Shown here: positions 10,430-21,426 of the stretch, piece after piece
Numbering within the stretch: position 1 is the stretch's first letter
Layout: every line of letters begins with the position of its first letter
NCBI GenBank assembly: GCA_009667805.1
Contig: CM019069.1
Location: 96,569,204 to 96,633,203, forward strand
Source of the DNA: Leptobrachium leishanense
Taxonomy: Eukaryota > Chordata > Amphibia > Anura > Megophryidae
Length of the DNA stretch: 64,000 nt
Reading direction: 5' to 3'
Position numbers and translations under genes: made by a program
The notes under the pieces: model-generated
Seen by the model: only the letters and a program-made list of their open reading frames with translations
Told to the model about the DNA's origin: nothing
The model's database searches: none

Positions 10430-10945
10430 ATGATTTTTATTTTGTTTTAACCATTAATCAAATTTTTAGAAGAACCGTTCCTGCATGTTTTGGTTTTTAT
10501 TGGGTTTGACCCACGAAACCCATACGCCTTCTGTCTTGAGCTGGGAATAGCTCCACCAAATGTGAGTTTTCACCTTTAGCTGATATATAATATATCATTA
10601 TACGTCAGATATACACAAGATTGTACTTTTCTTCTTTCCCATACCTTATGGATGCAATGAGTTATCAACACTAAGGAGTGGGTTACCTGAGAAGTTATTT
10701 GAAGACAATCAACCCAAAGGCAACGATCCACTCAGAGCCAGTGAATGGGCTCTCTGTTTGTGAGTTGATCAACTATATAATAACATATATTATGCACAAA
10801 TTGTTGTTATACTGCACTTAGAATTGCACCTGTTTTGTGCTTACATTCCTTTATGTATTATGGTTGGTGACATAATTTGAGAAACCAGTCCGAGTCCCCT
10901 AGAGTTCATTTTGCACAGACCAGATACGTATTTTTTCAATTCTTG
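10430..10945. mobile_element. Unclassified insertion in the KPNB1 pseudogene
   Basis: Importin beta coding similarity stops at about 10957 and resumes at about 10425, with CTCTTGTATAATAGTATAA on one side and TTCTTGTAGTATATAA on the other, which looks like a decayed target duplication. The 0.5-kb insert is A+T-rich with no protein or inverted-terminal signature, so a retroelement is more likely than a DNA transposon, but this is a guess. Confidence 0.45.
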
Positions 10946-11877
10946 TAGTATATAACTTGCTTGTGTGCTCTGGGGATCTTCCTTGTTCTTCTGCCTCTGT
11001 TGCTTCAATTGGCAGGTCCATCTCCTCCTCACAAACATTGTACTAGATCTCAAAACCGTGAAGACCGACATCTATTTCATTCTTCATGATCTCTACAGTG
11101 ATTGCAAAAAGTGCAGGACCCATGTAGGTACATTGATAATACAGAAACATGATATTCACAAGATTTTGCATTGCAGCCACTCATACCCTGTAGCTGTTTG
11201 CTGCGTTACTACGCAGACCACCTTCATTATATAGTGGCTGTCTCCTTCGCCTTTGTGAACTCCAAGGCAGGAAATGTTTAGCTGCCAGTCTACATTGTTG
11301 CTGGGCTCCTCTTTCCTCAGTCCCTGTATAGTTGCAGTCAAGGTTCTAATTCGACGTGTTAAAGTTACTTGGAGATCAATAGCCTGGCAGTTTTATCTAT
11401 AGCTTTTGGTGTTGACACTTTCATATACTATGTGCTCTTGGGGTCGGTCACAATGGTTACCAGGTGTGGGATTAGCTCTGGCCAATTTTTAACTGTTTTT
11501 TCTGGACACACAATGCCTGCCACACAATGCGATTCTTAGCTGGGCTCTTACTTGGGAGTCCAATGTCTGCAGAATGACGTAGGTTTTCATTTAACAGGCA
11601 TTTGCATCGATTGCAAGCCATCAATACATCAGTACTGTCCTTTGACATCTGGGTCTTTTGAAGTCCACGAGTTCTTTATCTGCAGACCAGATGTTACTTG
11701 GTCTACATGGCTGTTCGCGAGATTTGCAAAGACCATTGACAGTGTCACCAAGAACGTTAGCAGTTTCTCAATGGCATTCTACTCCTTAGAACGTCTGCAA
11801 TGCTGCCAACTCATTGTGATCCGGGGACATGGTCGTCTAGAGGATGTTGATGACCTCCACACAGGTGGTGCTGGACA

Positions 11878-13788
11878 CAGCTGCCATAGGGGTGAGAGTG
11901 AGCTTGGTCCTCATAACTAATTTTTAACTTGCAATTCTGCAGGTTTTTCCAAAAACATACAACTTTTTATGACCCCTCAGACTGGCCCAGACACGTGCTT
12001 TTAATCTATGCGTTGGGATTGGAAAATAACTTCATTCCAAGCAGATCACAGTGTGTTATTTATCACATCTTCCAGTCATGGATATGGAGAAAAGGAAAAC
12101 AGTAGTCCTTGTTCTTTTGGTCAAATTGACCCTTGCGAGATGAAACGGCATCTATTCAAATAAATTCCCATTTCACAGATTTCTCCAGAACGGACCTGAA
12201 GTGTTGGCTTGTGCAGTTCTTTTTATTTTGCAATATGCGCACACACGGTTTTGATACAAGCAGTGACAGGTATTCCCTCGTCGCGTATTTGCTGGTATTA
12301 TACCAAGAATGAATTCCAAAACCTTTCCAGCTATGTTGCAACGCCTCGCACATTTTAGTATTCCGTATCAGCTCACGTCTGGAAAAGTAGGCCAGTTCTC
12401 CAACCATTTAGTATTCAGGACATAACATGTTGCATATCTTTATGATCGATTTCATGATCTCTAATAAAGACTAAGCATAAAATCTGTAGGAGCATGCACA
12501 CAGAGACCCATAGGTGCCTGTTCTTCATGTGGTTTGTGATGCCAACGAATTTTTAAATGAATAAAAGCTTAGTCTTGTTCTGAAATACAACACCAAACCG
12601 GTTTCCGCATTAACAGAGCAGGACGAGATGGTGAAGATTATATTCCAGTACATATTTAAAAGGCCGTAAAGCTGCCTGAGAATAAGTGATAAGGGAACGC
12701 ACAGCCAGTCAATGCCAAGGGAACCTACATTAAAAGGAAACACTGCTCTGATTTTAAGGGGCATTCTAGTAGTTACCGAAATTTGCCTAAATCCATTCAG
12801 TATAAATATTATTTTCCTAGTTTACATCCATCATTACCTTTTAGAGAGTTATTCCTATTTAAAAGGCTGTACAGACTTCCCTGCCTGACCTAAACGTCTG
12901 CAATTTACTTACCACCAGCGAAACCCTTGTGCCTCAGATGGCAAAAATCAACACCGTCTCAGAAATGTGAGTTGCCTTGCAGTGTATGACTGTATAATAC
13001 AGTTCTTTCCTGTTGCTTTCTCCGAGATGTAGTGCAACTTGTCGTCAGGAACAGCACACTTGCCACTTCAAGTTCCATATTCTTTTCTCCTAATAAAATC
13101 CTTTATTTAAGCATATCAAGGTTTCAGCAGAAAAATGTCCTATTATATATGTTGTGTCTGTATGTATTTGTATGCATATGTATGTATGTGGGCAAAATGT
13201 GAGGGTAAAAGCCTCCACTACGCATATTGCCAAAGACCATAAGTTATTGCAAAAATAATATCTGCGTCCAAGCAAATCCGAGACCTGCTTTACCAACGGA
13301 GCTCATTTGCTACGCTCCTTGTCTGTAGCAATGGACTTGAAAAAGCAAATGAAGTCCACATGTTTTGGGGTTGCATTTTTGTTTCTTTTGTGTTTTTCTT
13401 TTACCCCCTTACCTAAGTATGACAAGGGAGACTTTGATACAAGAAATAATCCTATCTTTTCTAGGTCTGCCTCAGATAATGTACCTCACTTATACAGCAG
13501 GGCAGTCTTCACCCTATCCTAATGACCTAGAATGGAGAAGAGCACTTCAGGAGGATGATTGTTAGATGGATGTAATTAGCATAGGACAGAGTGGAACCAG
13601 CCATAATTTGAGTTACGCTACATGCTCAATTTGGGATATAAAGGATTTGAGGTATGTTGAGATTACAGAAATCTTCCTCTCTGCAGATCATTGAAACCAG
13701 ACTGTTTGCTACTTTTATCTACCAGCATGGTAAAAGACGTCTGCAAAAGCCAGAGTTGCGCAGTTATATAGATTACTATTATCCATTA
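11878..13788. other. No gene seen
   Basis: The part nearest 11878 may be 5' UTR of the KPNB1 retrocopy. I found no similarity in the rest on either strand; the short open frames (for example 12156-12407 and 12525-12764, minus) show no family motif. Confidence 0.45.
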
Positions 13789-14338
13789 CTGGCTGGGTGG
13801 AGTATAGGTAAAATCACTGCTGCTATAACCGTGCAGATCCAGGTTCGAATCCCAGTCAGGGCACCGAGTAAGTGCCCTTGGGCAAGACCTCTAACAGTAC
13901 ATACTTGCCTACAACACAATATCGGCTGTGGAACTACATGGTAACATCTCTGCTCTTCGTCCATGGGAAAGTAAGTCAAATCCCGTTCAGCACAGCGCTT
14001 CAATACAGCTGTGGAGATGCAAGTCTTAATTTTTGAGAAGCGTGTTCAGCCTATCCACCATGCTGCTGCTCTACAATCATGGAAAGCAGACTCCGATCCC
14101 ACTCAGAAGACCCCACCAGCAAGTGTCCTTGGACAAGACCCCTAACGATATGGATGCGCCTACCTCACAAAATACTTTTCCTATAGATTGTAAGTTTCCT
14201 TGGGAATAGGGTCCCTCCGAATCAGGCCATATCCTCCATGCGTGGTATTCTGATTTATCAACACCTTGTACAATGATCTTGTAAAGCTCTAAGAAATATG
14301 TGGCGTTATATAAATAAAGGATAATAATTAATATTATG
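13789..14338 (+). mobile_element. CORE-SINE (MIR-like), tandem copies
   Basis: A tRNA-derived head (GGCTGGGTGGAGTATAGG) is followed by a perfect B box, GGTTCGAATCC, at 13842-13852 and the CORE block CCTTGGGCAAGAC. At about 13925 and again at about 14040 further degenerate heads follow, the last with CCTTGGACAAGACCCCTAAC. The 3' tail (14185-14338) reads ATTGTAAGTTTCCTTGGGAA, then TGTAAAGCTCTAAGAAATAT and TATATAAATAAAGGATAATA, a typical tail with short A/T repeats. At least two copies appear to have inserted in tandem. They are RNA polymerase III-type and non-coding. Confidence 0.85.
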
Positions 14339-14500
14339 GATTTATTTGTATTGCAACAACATATTCCGCAAAGCGGTACAGAGGTTACAATAAGTTAGGG
14401 TAATACACAGTAATACTGAAATGAGGTACAGTGGGCCCTGTTCCGAAAAGTGCGTACAATCTATAAGGATTTCGGGACAGACAAAGGTCTTCAACTACAC
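14339..14500. repeat. Interspersed repeat fragment
   Basis: The stretch contains ATTGCAACAACATATTCCGC, AGCGGTACAGAGGTTACAAT and GGGCCCTGTTCCGAAAAGTG, a pattern I associate with a common amphibian/reptile repeat. A possible second copy is at 30555-30600 (AAAGCGCCAACATATTCCTT). The class is not established. Confidence 0.4.
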
Positions 14501-15351
14501 TCCACAATAAGCAACATGATCTACAAACTCTCCAATCAACCAGTTCGTAAGCGTCTCTAGATGGGTTAAAGAGATATACAAGTCCGAAGTTCAGCCCTTT
14601 ATTATGTAGCTAATTAAATTAAAGCGTGTATGATTTATCCTGTAATGTCTCTCCACACAGCCAGAAATAACAATTGCCAGGGACACATGTTCTGCGGCAT
14701 TCTTGCACTCAGATGTTGTGTTTTGGTGATGTTTTGCAAACTAATGTCATATTGGCTGGGAAAATCCTTCAGTCCTGACTTCATCTGGGAACAAAAAACA
14801 AGGTCATGTTAGCTGAAGGATTCCCATCATTTGATCGCTGGGTTGCGTTAAGTTCTTAAAACTGATTGTTAGCAGACACATTACTTGTGAAAGCATGTGG
14901 GTGGAAACATCTGCTGGGTCTTTGGAGGACCCCATGTAACATTCAGAGTGACAAGACTGTGTACTTATCTCTAGGCAAAAATTTGTTTTCCAGAGGAATG
15001 GAGTTTAATTTCTTCAAACTGCGTTATGGGCGGTTAACATGCACTCGGAGAAATGAAACAGTTTAATTGTTTTTGAGTGTCATTTGGAGTTATAACTTCA
15101 AATCTTCAATTTAGAGTTGTGAGCTGTTGATCATTATGCATGATTTAGGTCAGTGCATCTTTCACATACGTCGCCATTGTTATATACATTACCAAGAGTC
15201 AAAAGATATGTTTCTTTTCTTTGTGTGAGAGTGTTTGATCACACTGTACTGGATTTATTTTACTGTCTTACATCCATCAACATTTGGAGCAATATTCCAT
15301 AGTTGGTGCCAACTTAATCAGAGCTGTTGTAAACTTAACAACTCCATAAAC
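14501..15351. other. No gene seen
   Basis: A+T-rich sequence with short, unrelated open frames. Nothing recognised. Confidence 0.5.
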
Positions 15352-16200
15352 TATGGATGCACCGATACCATTTTTTTTAAAGACCAAGTACGAGTATCGA
15401 TACTTTTTTCAGGTACTCACCGATACCAAGTACCGTAATGTCATGTGACCTCTTTCCAATAAATAATTTAGGATTTTGCTGAAAGCCTTTCCAATTTATT
15501 TTAATATTGAAATGTATGGCCAGACACACTATTTACCCACTGCACAGGCCTGCACACACACACAGACCATGTATATAATATACCCACACACACCAGATAC
15601 ATGTATACCCAACAGGCATCAGATACATGTATACTCCACAGGCATCACATACATGTATAACCAACAGATGCCTGACCAGAGTGTGTGTGTGTGTGTATAC
15701 ACACGCACGCACGCACACACACACTCCAGACCTCAGAGACACTTGGGCGGCTGGCAGTATGCTCTCAGTCCCCTGCGGCTGGCCGCCTTCCATAGAGCGG
15801 CCACCGGCAAAAGTTTAGTGCGGCTGCTCAGTGGGAACCCCCAGCCACGATCTTGCACCATTCAAGATCCATCTCCACACCCGCAGAACCACTCGGAGGC
15901 AGCAGCTGCCGGCAGCATCCAATGGCCACAGCTGGGCCGTCATCAGGGGGAACGGTGGCCCATCGTCGCCCCTGGTCCACGTCTTCCAGCGTGCATCCCA
16001 GGAGGCACTGAAGAACGGCATAATGAGCCATCAGGTGAGAAAGAAAGCCACCAAGCACAGGCCGCACCAAGAGACCAAGGAAATGGGCCAGCCCAGTGCG
16101 AAATTTCGCTGTGGAAACACCCTCCGCTGGAGCATGGGTGAGTGTCGGCTATCAGGAGCCAAGGAGAGCAGAAAATTCTGCGGTTAAACACTCCAAATCA
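15352..16200 (+). mobile_element. VNTR-bearing hAT family, left end with diverged body
   Basis: TATGGATGCACCGATACC at 15352 begins the same roughly 110-bp terminal and subterminal block as 36957 (AGTACGAGTATCGATAC, GTACTCACCGATACCAAGTA, ATGTCATGTGACC). The body differs: an ATACATGTATA repeat tract (15575-15665), a TG/CA tract and a GC-rich section. No matching right terminus was found, so the end coordinate is approximate. The 221-aa frame at 15476-16141 crosses low-complexity repeats and is not credible. Confidence 0.6.
15681..15723. repeat. Compound (TG)n/(CA)n microsatellite
   Basis: A run of TG dinucleotides is followed by TATACACACGCACGCACGCA and a CA run. The two halves are mutually complementary, so the tract can fold as a hairpin, and alternating purine-pyrimidine sequence favours Z-DNA. 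Confidence 0.9.
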
Positions 16201-16255
16201 CTCGGTTTACAGCTGCCGCAACGGAGCACTCCAGATTTGCAGCCGCTCACCACAA

Positions 16256-17331
16256 TGTCCAATCGATTATTTAATAATCGATGAGTGGGCCGACTTTTTT
16301 AATTATTATTAAATGGATAAAATAATCTCTTTTCTGTTTTAGTAAACGGACCACTTTAGAAAATTTCACCCCCCCCCCTTTCCCTATAAATAATTAAGAT
16401 ACTGCTGACAGCATCTGCTCAATTATATTTTAAATAACTTCTTTTAGTTAGTTTAAAATAATTATCTTAACTCCAGCAGTGCTGGGATGTCCCTCCTTTT
16501 TTTTCTCCAGGAATGTGAAAATCCTGTAAGCTATGCTAATTGCATATCTGGTGCAACGTGCATAATTTTCATGTGCAAGGTACACAAGCACTTGTGTAGG
16601 ACTGTCAGACTGCATGCGCCCCTCGTGCATGTGCAGCACCAGCCCCCCGGCTACTGTCTCTCTTTATTCCTGGAGTCAGGATGTTGTCAGATCATTGGTC
16701 AGCTGGTCCCCAGCAGGAGGGATGTTGAAAATCCCTTCTGCCGAGTGACAGCGGTGTGTGTGTGTGTGTGTGTGGAGGGAACCCTCTGTTTCACACTGCT
16801 GTATCAGCCAAACGAGGCTGGAGGTAAGGAGGAGGGACGTGGGGGGGAACTCCACGCAGCCTGACCAGCTTAAACTAAAATGGTTAGGGTGAGCATAGAG
16901 TATCCCTTTAAAATAATTTTGAGCAAACAGAGTGGAGGGAATGGAGGCAGGAAGGAGTAAGTTTCAGGAAGGGACACTAATCCAAAGGTGAAAGACTTTG
17001 GGGGAAGGGACCAAACCGGAGAGTGGAAGGTGGGGTGGTGGCACAGGATACACCTCCAAGGAAGGATAAAACACCGGTGGTATTGATCCTCCATCCAGTG
17101 GCAGTACCCCAGGGTCCCTTCAATAGTGTTGCCACATAACTAGGACAAAACTAGGACTAAATCAAGAGTAACACACTGGCACGTCTTCTCCAATCAGATC
17201 CAAAGTAGCGTCTGACGTTATTACAGTTTAACTCTGACTCTAAAACAAATAGGGCATGCTAATCGGTCGACCAATTAATTGCAAGAATAGTTTGTAACTA
17301 TTTTCATTATTGATTAGTTGTTTTAGCCCTA
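16256..17331. mobile_element. hAT-type element ends (TAGGGCTAAAACAACTAATC)
   Basis: On the minus strand the right end (17331) reads TAGGGCTAAAACAACTAATC followed by a GTCGACCGATTAG block, resembling the vertebrate hAT terminus TAGGGCTGCAACTAATC. At 16256-16300 the motif AATCGATTATTTAATAATCG fits the opposite subterminal region. The left terminus is damaged and no target duplication is seen, so the extent is inferred. The interior has a (TG)n tract at 16754-16774 and no transposase frame. Confidence 0.5.
16820..16912. mobile_element. Possible right end of a TTAA-target MITE
   Basis: On the minus strand 16912 begins TTTTAAAGGGATACTCTATG, resembling termini of TTAAAGGGACACT elements common in frogs. 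The left end was not identified. Confidence 0.3.
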
Positions 17332-18169
17332 CTTTAATCCCAGATTCATAGTTCATACCACCCAACACGTCAGCTCAGGGCACATACTGCTATTTTCCAA
17401 ATGATTGTTTATTCGTTGATACATCCCTGCATCACTCCTTCTGCTTCAGTCTCATTTTCTTACCTGCCATCCCTTTAAATTTAATGTGCGATACTGCATG
17501 GCTTCACATTTTGACTTCCACGTGTGAGTTAAATATGAGGATTAAACTTTCAGAATGTCCGCACTAAGTGTTCATGTAACGGATTCCACACAATTTCAAA
17601 ATACCTGTTTTTATAACTAAACAAAAAGGAATTTTGACCACAAAAATAACTTGCTTTCAGTGGCCTGTAAACAATGTGCTGTCTTTCCTTTCTCTTTACT
17701 GAACACAGTTTCAAGATTCTGGCATTCGTTAACTTTATAGGGTACGTTTCCTAAATATTGTGTAACAGCCTGTATACCTAACAAGAAAAAGGAAATGCAA
17801 AACAGATTAGACACATTGCTGATATCCCCTCAACATCAGGAAATAAATAGATCACATATGACAGGAGGAACAGATATTGTATACCCCCTCTACATTTAGT
17901 TGCCAGTTAATCTGTTTTTTGTTTTGTTTATATTCTATTCCTAGTTGATATAAAATCCTTCACCACTGATTTTTTTAACCTAAACCTTGGCAACGTGGGA
18001 TTGCGTCAAACAAAATTGTTCATCGAACAACTAAAAGTGGGGGCTACGCTGTGTATAGGTATTTGTAAATTAGCTAATTTTCATGGTCTAAGTCATTTTT
18101 GCATGTTAAAATTTGCATAGTGGGACCCCAAAACTGGTATAATGACCACATGCACAAAATACAGTTGCC
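17332..18169. other. No gene seen
   Basis: Nothing recognised on either strand. Confidence 0.5.
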
Positions 18170-19160
18170 TGTCCCTCCCGAGTGTTGGCGCTGTACTCGG
18201 GAGATAGGAACTGTGCTGCACGTATGATGGGAGTTCTCCTTGATCTCGCCCTAGTGGGCTGGGATACGTGCGATGGCAGGTAAATTTGTTGACCCATCCC
18301 CTGACTTTATCCCTGAGGCCATGTTGTTGCATCTGACCACCGTGTCTGGCTCTGTGTACAATAGGTCGCTCTTTATCCGGATTTTGAATACGGCCAATGG
18401 TCTCATACCATTGTTCTGGAAACCTACTGAGCCTCCACCTCTCACGCTTTGGTTCACTAAGACGGAGGAGTTACACGCCATTGAACAATTGTATTATACT
18501 GCGACTGACAGAACCGAACAATACTCGGCTATCTGGTCCAGATGGCTACTGGTTACTTCTTCGGCCGCGTTGAGATCCCTTCTACTTCCCTCCACACCCT
18601 CCTCTTCGTAATACGATCCCTCACTTTCCTCCCCGTTCATGACTGTATGATCTTCTGCCTCTCCCAGAAAGAGCTGAAAGAGGCCATGCCTGACGGTTTT
18701 GCTCCCCCACCCTGGCCCTTATATTCTTGCTATGTGGTTTTCGTTTTAAGCCTGGTATTGAATACCGATCCATGACAATTTGCCATCCTTTTTACATCTG
18801 GATTTGATTATATCTGTCAACTGTCTAGCACAATTCCTATGCATATACTGTATGTGTATGTATATATTTGCCTATTGTGTAGCAATTACCATACCTGAAT
18901 GGACTCCAATAATCAAGCACACGGGCAATCTGGCTATTTATAAGTCTTTAAATGGGACGCTTGAAAAACCTAACTCTGTATCAGGTTGAAATGTTTTGCA
19001 GATGTTCTGTATATAGTTTCTGTGTCTTGTATACAACACATTACAAGATCTCCGACACACTGACTATCTCTACCGCAAAAAGAGAAGTACTGTTTCCTGT
19101 ACATTTTATTTACATTCTTTCCTTGGTACATGCATAAAAATATAAAAAAAATTATTTTTA
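18170..19160 (+). mobile_element. Tx1-like L1 LINE, ORF2 C-terminus and 3' UTR
   Basis: Plus-strand translation gives the C-terminal end of an L1-type ORF2 protein: PECWRCTREIGTVLHV followed by WEFSLI (the zinc-knuckle-like tail of L1 proteins), then across a frameshift NTANGLIPLFWKPTEPPPLT and WFTKTEELHAIEQL. A non-coding 3' part runs to an A-rich stretch (ATAAAAATATAAAAAAAATT) near 19160. The copy is 5' truncated, has frameshifts and stops, and is inactive. The open frame 18273-18611 is part of it. Confidence 0.8.
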
Positions 19161-19263
19161 TGTTTTGATGCAATTTGTGAGGAGAAAAGGCAACTGTATA
19201 GCCAATGTTACTTAATCCTTTCTTTTGATACTTCCCTGTCCAGTGTCCACCCAGCACCACATA

Positions 19264-19331
19264 CAGTTGTGCTCATTAGTTTACATACCCTGACAGAATT
19301 TAGGATTTCTTAAATGAATTGAGCACAACTG
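19264..19331. mobile_element. 68-bp Tc1/mariner-type deletion derivative
   Basis: CAGTTGTGCTCATTAGTTTA on the left and its inverted partner TTGAGCACAACTG on the right bracket only 68 bp, with TA outside each end (19262-19263 and 19332-19333). The left end, including ACATACCCTGACAGAATTTA, resembles Tc1/mariner termini of vertebrates. Almost the whole interior is gone. Confidence 0.75.
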
Positions 19332-19333
19332 TA

Positions 19334-20659
19334 CATTCAATCTACACGTGTTCGCAAAAGACACAAGTTTAAGCGCTGCATTATTCATGTAATAATTAAT
19401 TTTAAATGATGTTGTCATGACTCCTCGGTAGATATTTTGCTTCCTGTTAAAATAGGTTTATTCTCAGTTCCTGAAATAATATTGTGAGAAGAGGAGGCAT
19501 TACTTGAATATGAAATCATTTCACTTTAACACAGAGTGCTCTGTAATGGCCTTTTCTTCCCAAATATCAACAAGGGACTCGTCTTCATCCAAATGTTTGG
19601 GTGAACAGGGCAAGGCTAAATTTAAACATTATGACGAGATAGCAGGGGCCCAGGATTCAGAGAGCTGGCTTTTAAAACTCAGAGCAGTGTGAATAGGCTT
19701 CTTCAGTGGGAAAGCTGACTTTCACAAGATTCAAAGCAAAGTGATGGTGTAGTGCAAATAGACCACTGTGATCTGGGACAGCTGCCTTTTAATTTGAATG
19801 GCTTACACGGAGTATTTTTGTGATCGCAAAATTCATTTCATACTGATCTGCGTACGAAGCCAACCAGTGTCCGAGTCGACCGTATGCCTGCAGGACTCGT
19901 TAAGTGTCAGAGTGATTGTTGAAGTGTCTTGTAGCTTGTTTGCAGGGATTAACTATTCAAATCCATGTGTTATACAAGTATAAGCTACATGCATTTTGAC
20001 ACAAGACATGTCATTTTTCAGAACCCTATTCCTTTAGTGTAGATTCCCTGGAAATTCATGTCCGAATATAGTTGGACACAGGACATCGACTGTATGTCTT
20101 GATACGTTATCTGAGGATACAAGATGATTTTTTTTCTTATGTCTGCACTTTTCACTCTTATAAATGATTAGTGATGCTTACTGGGATGAATAAAAGAGAC
20201 ACTAGAGAGATTATTCACAAAGTGACAAACTTGCCACTGAATTGCACCGAACAGTGAATTTTACCGTACGGTGCAATTTCGGGTCTGTTTGCCTATTCAC
20301 TAAACTGACAATTTGCCAAAAACCGACGAATTGACAGTGAAATATAATGCAGTTCACTGCAAAACGGTGATCTTTGGCGGCAGTGAAATCGTCCCATAGA
20401 GAAGTATCAGGTAATCTATTTAGAGAACGCCGAACTGCACTGAAGTGTCAGGTAAATACCCTGATTTTCGATGATTCAGTTCAACAGGTTTAAACAGGCA
20501 AGTCGCATAGGATTCAATGTAAAAAAATATATAATTTTTTATTTATTAAAAAATTTTGTTTTCATTTCCACAAAAGGTCTTTTTTTTTTTTTAACTGCAT
20601 AGCGTCCAAAGACATACCAGATACGTCCTACGAAAACTTTCGCTTACTGACTATATACC
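19334..20659. other. No gene seen
   Basis: From 20215 to 20520 there is a stretch rich in short inverted motifs (ATTCACTAAACTGACAATTT, TTGACAGTGAA) that may be an old MITE. Nothing coding was recognised. Confidence 0.4.
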
Positions 20660-21030
20660 TGGTACGTACTTTCGTTAGAGGGCCCCTCCCTCTCTATAAT
20701 CGTCTCTCTGGCCAGTGTCCCACGGCTGTCTGACTTCAAGGAACTTAGACCATTGGCGTTTTTTGACGCGCGTATCACGCAAACGTAAAAAAAAAAGCGC
20801 AAACGCATATTGCAGCGCATTCACGCTGCAGTCTATGGCTGCGAACGCGCTGCAATACGCCCCAAAGAAGCTCCTGTACTTCTTTGGGCGTAGGAACGCA
20901 CTGTAAAACGTCCAGGTGTGAACGGGCCCCATAGGAAATCATAAGATTTCCGTGTTTAGGTGTTTTACAGCGCACAGGAACGCGCTGTAAAACGCCCAGG
21001 TGGGAACGGGGCCAAAAGGCTATTTTTTAT
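20660..21030. repeat. CpG-rich repeat with internal duplications
   Basis: The motifs AACGCGCTG, GTAAAACG and CCAGGTG-GGAACGGG(G)CC recur two or three times (for example AACGCACTGTAAAACGTCCA and AACGCGCTGTAAAACGCCCA). This is typical of amphibian MITEs of the AACGC type. Terminal repeats were not resolved. Confidence 0.45.
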
Positions 21031-21426
21031 TCCGTGACAGACCTTTTTTTTTTATTATTTGGACACATTAAGACATTTTTTATCAGTTTAAACATCTATT
21101 TGGAGAATAGTAGAGTTCCATTATTTTTTTTTATTTCTGCAGTTCGGCAGCTAGTCCGGTGGTCTTCATTGACTCCATCTTTGGTGCACTACAGTGACCT
21201 TGCGGTTAATAGTGACTTCACCATAATGGAGTTTATTGTTGCCAGAACTTTTCTACCTCCCTCTCCCTTTCTTTTTTCCTCTCTCCTTTGCTCTTTCCTA
21301 TCACATCTTGCTGCCCTGCCTTGCTTCCATGGAGCCAACGGGGTCTCTCTTTGGCACTGATGCCTCATGTCAGGGAGGTCTTTTCCGTAGTCTGTCTCCG
21401 TGATCTCCTTATTTGGCACTCTGTAA

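Larger units (their letters stand above)
7968..11877 (-). pseudogene. KPNB1: Processed pseudogene of importin beta-1
   Basis: The parent protein is the nuclear import receptor importin beta, an all-helical HEAT-repeat protein that carries importin-alpha/cargo through the pore and releases it on RanGTP. Four minus-strand blocks follow the parent order. 11877-10957 holds the N-terminal part ([68 protein letters not shown]). 10425-9669 holds [54 protein letters not shown], then AEPRVATNVIWAYSSMAEA in another frame. 8805-8592 holds VQEDALMAV and EVMQLLLE. 8393-7968 holds [21 protein letters not shown] and IELLTEGR. Introns are absent, and there are many stops and frameshifts, so it is an old retrocopy. 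Later insertions split it at 8402-8583, 8810-9664 and about 10430-10945. Parent residues of roughly 580-624 are missing. The exact 3' end and poly(A) are not recognisable. Confidence 0.93.

Noticed and set aside
11552..11920. 122-residue plus-strand frame
   Set aside because: It is antisense to the N-terminal block of the KPNB1 pseudogene.
15476..16141. 221-residue plus-strand open frame
   Set aside because: It crosses ATACATGTATA and CA/TG repeats and GC-rich repeat sequence, with no motif.
20715..20975. CpG-rich stretch considered as a promoter or CpG island
   Set aside because: Its internal AACGC-type duplications mark it as repeat DNA, and no gene starts nearby.
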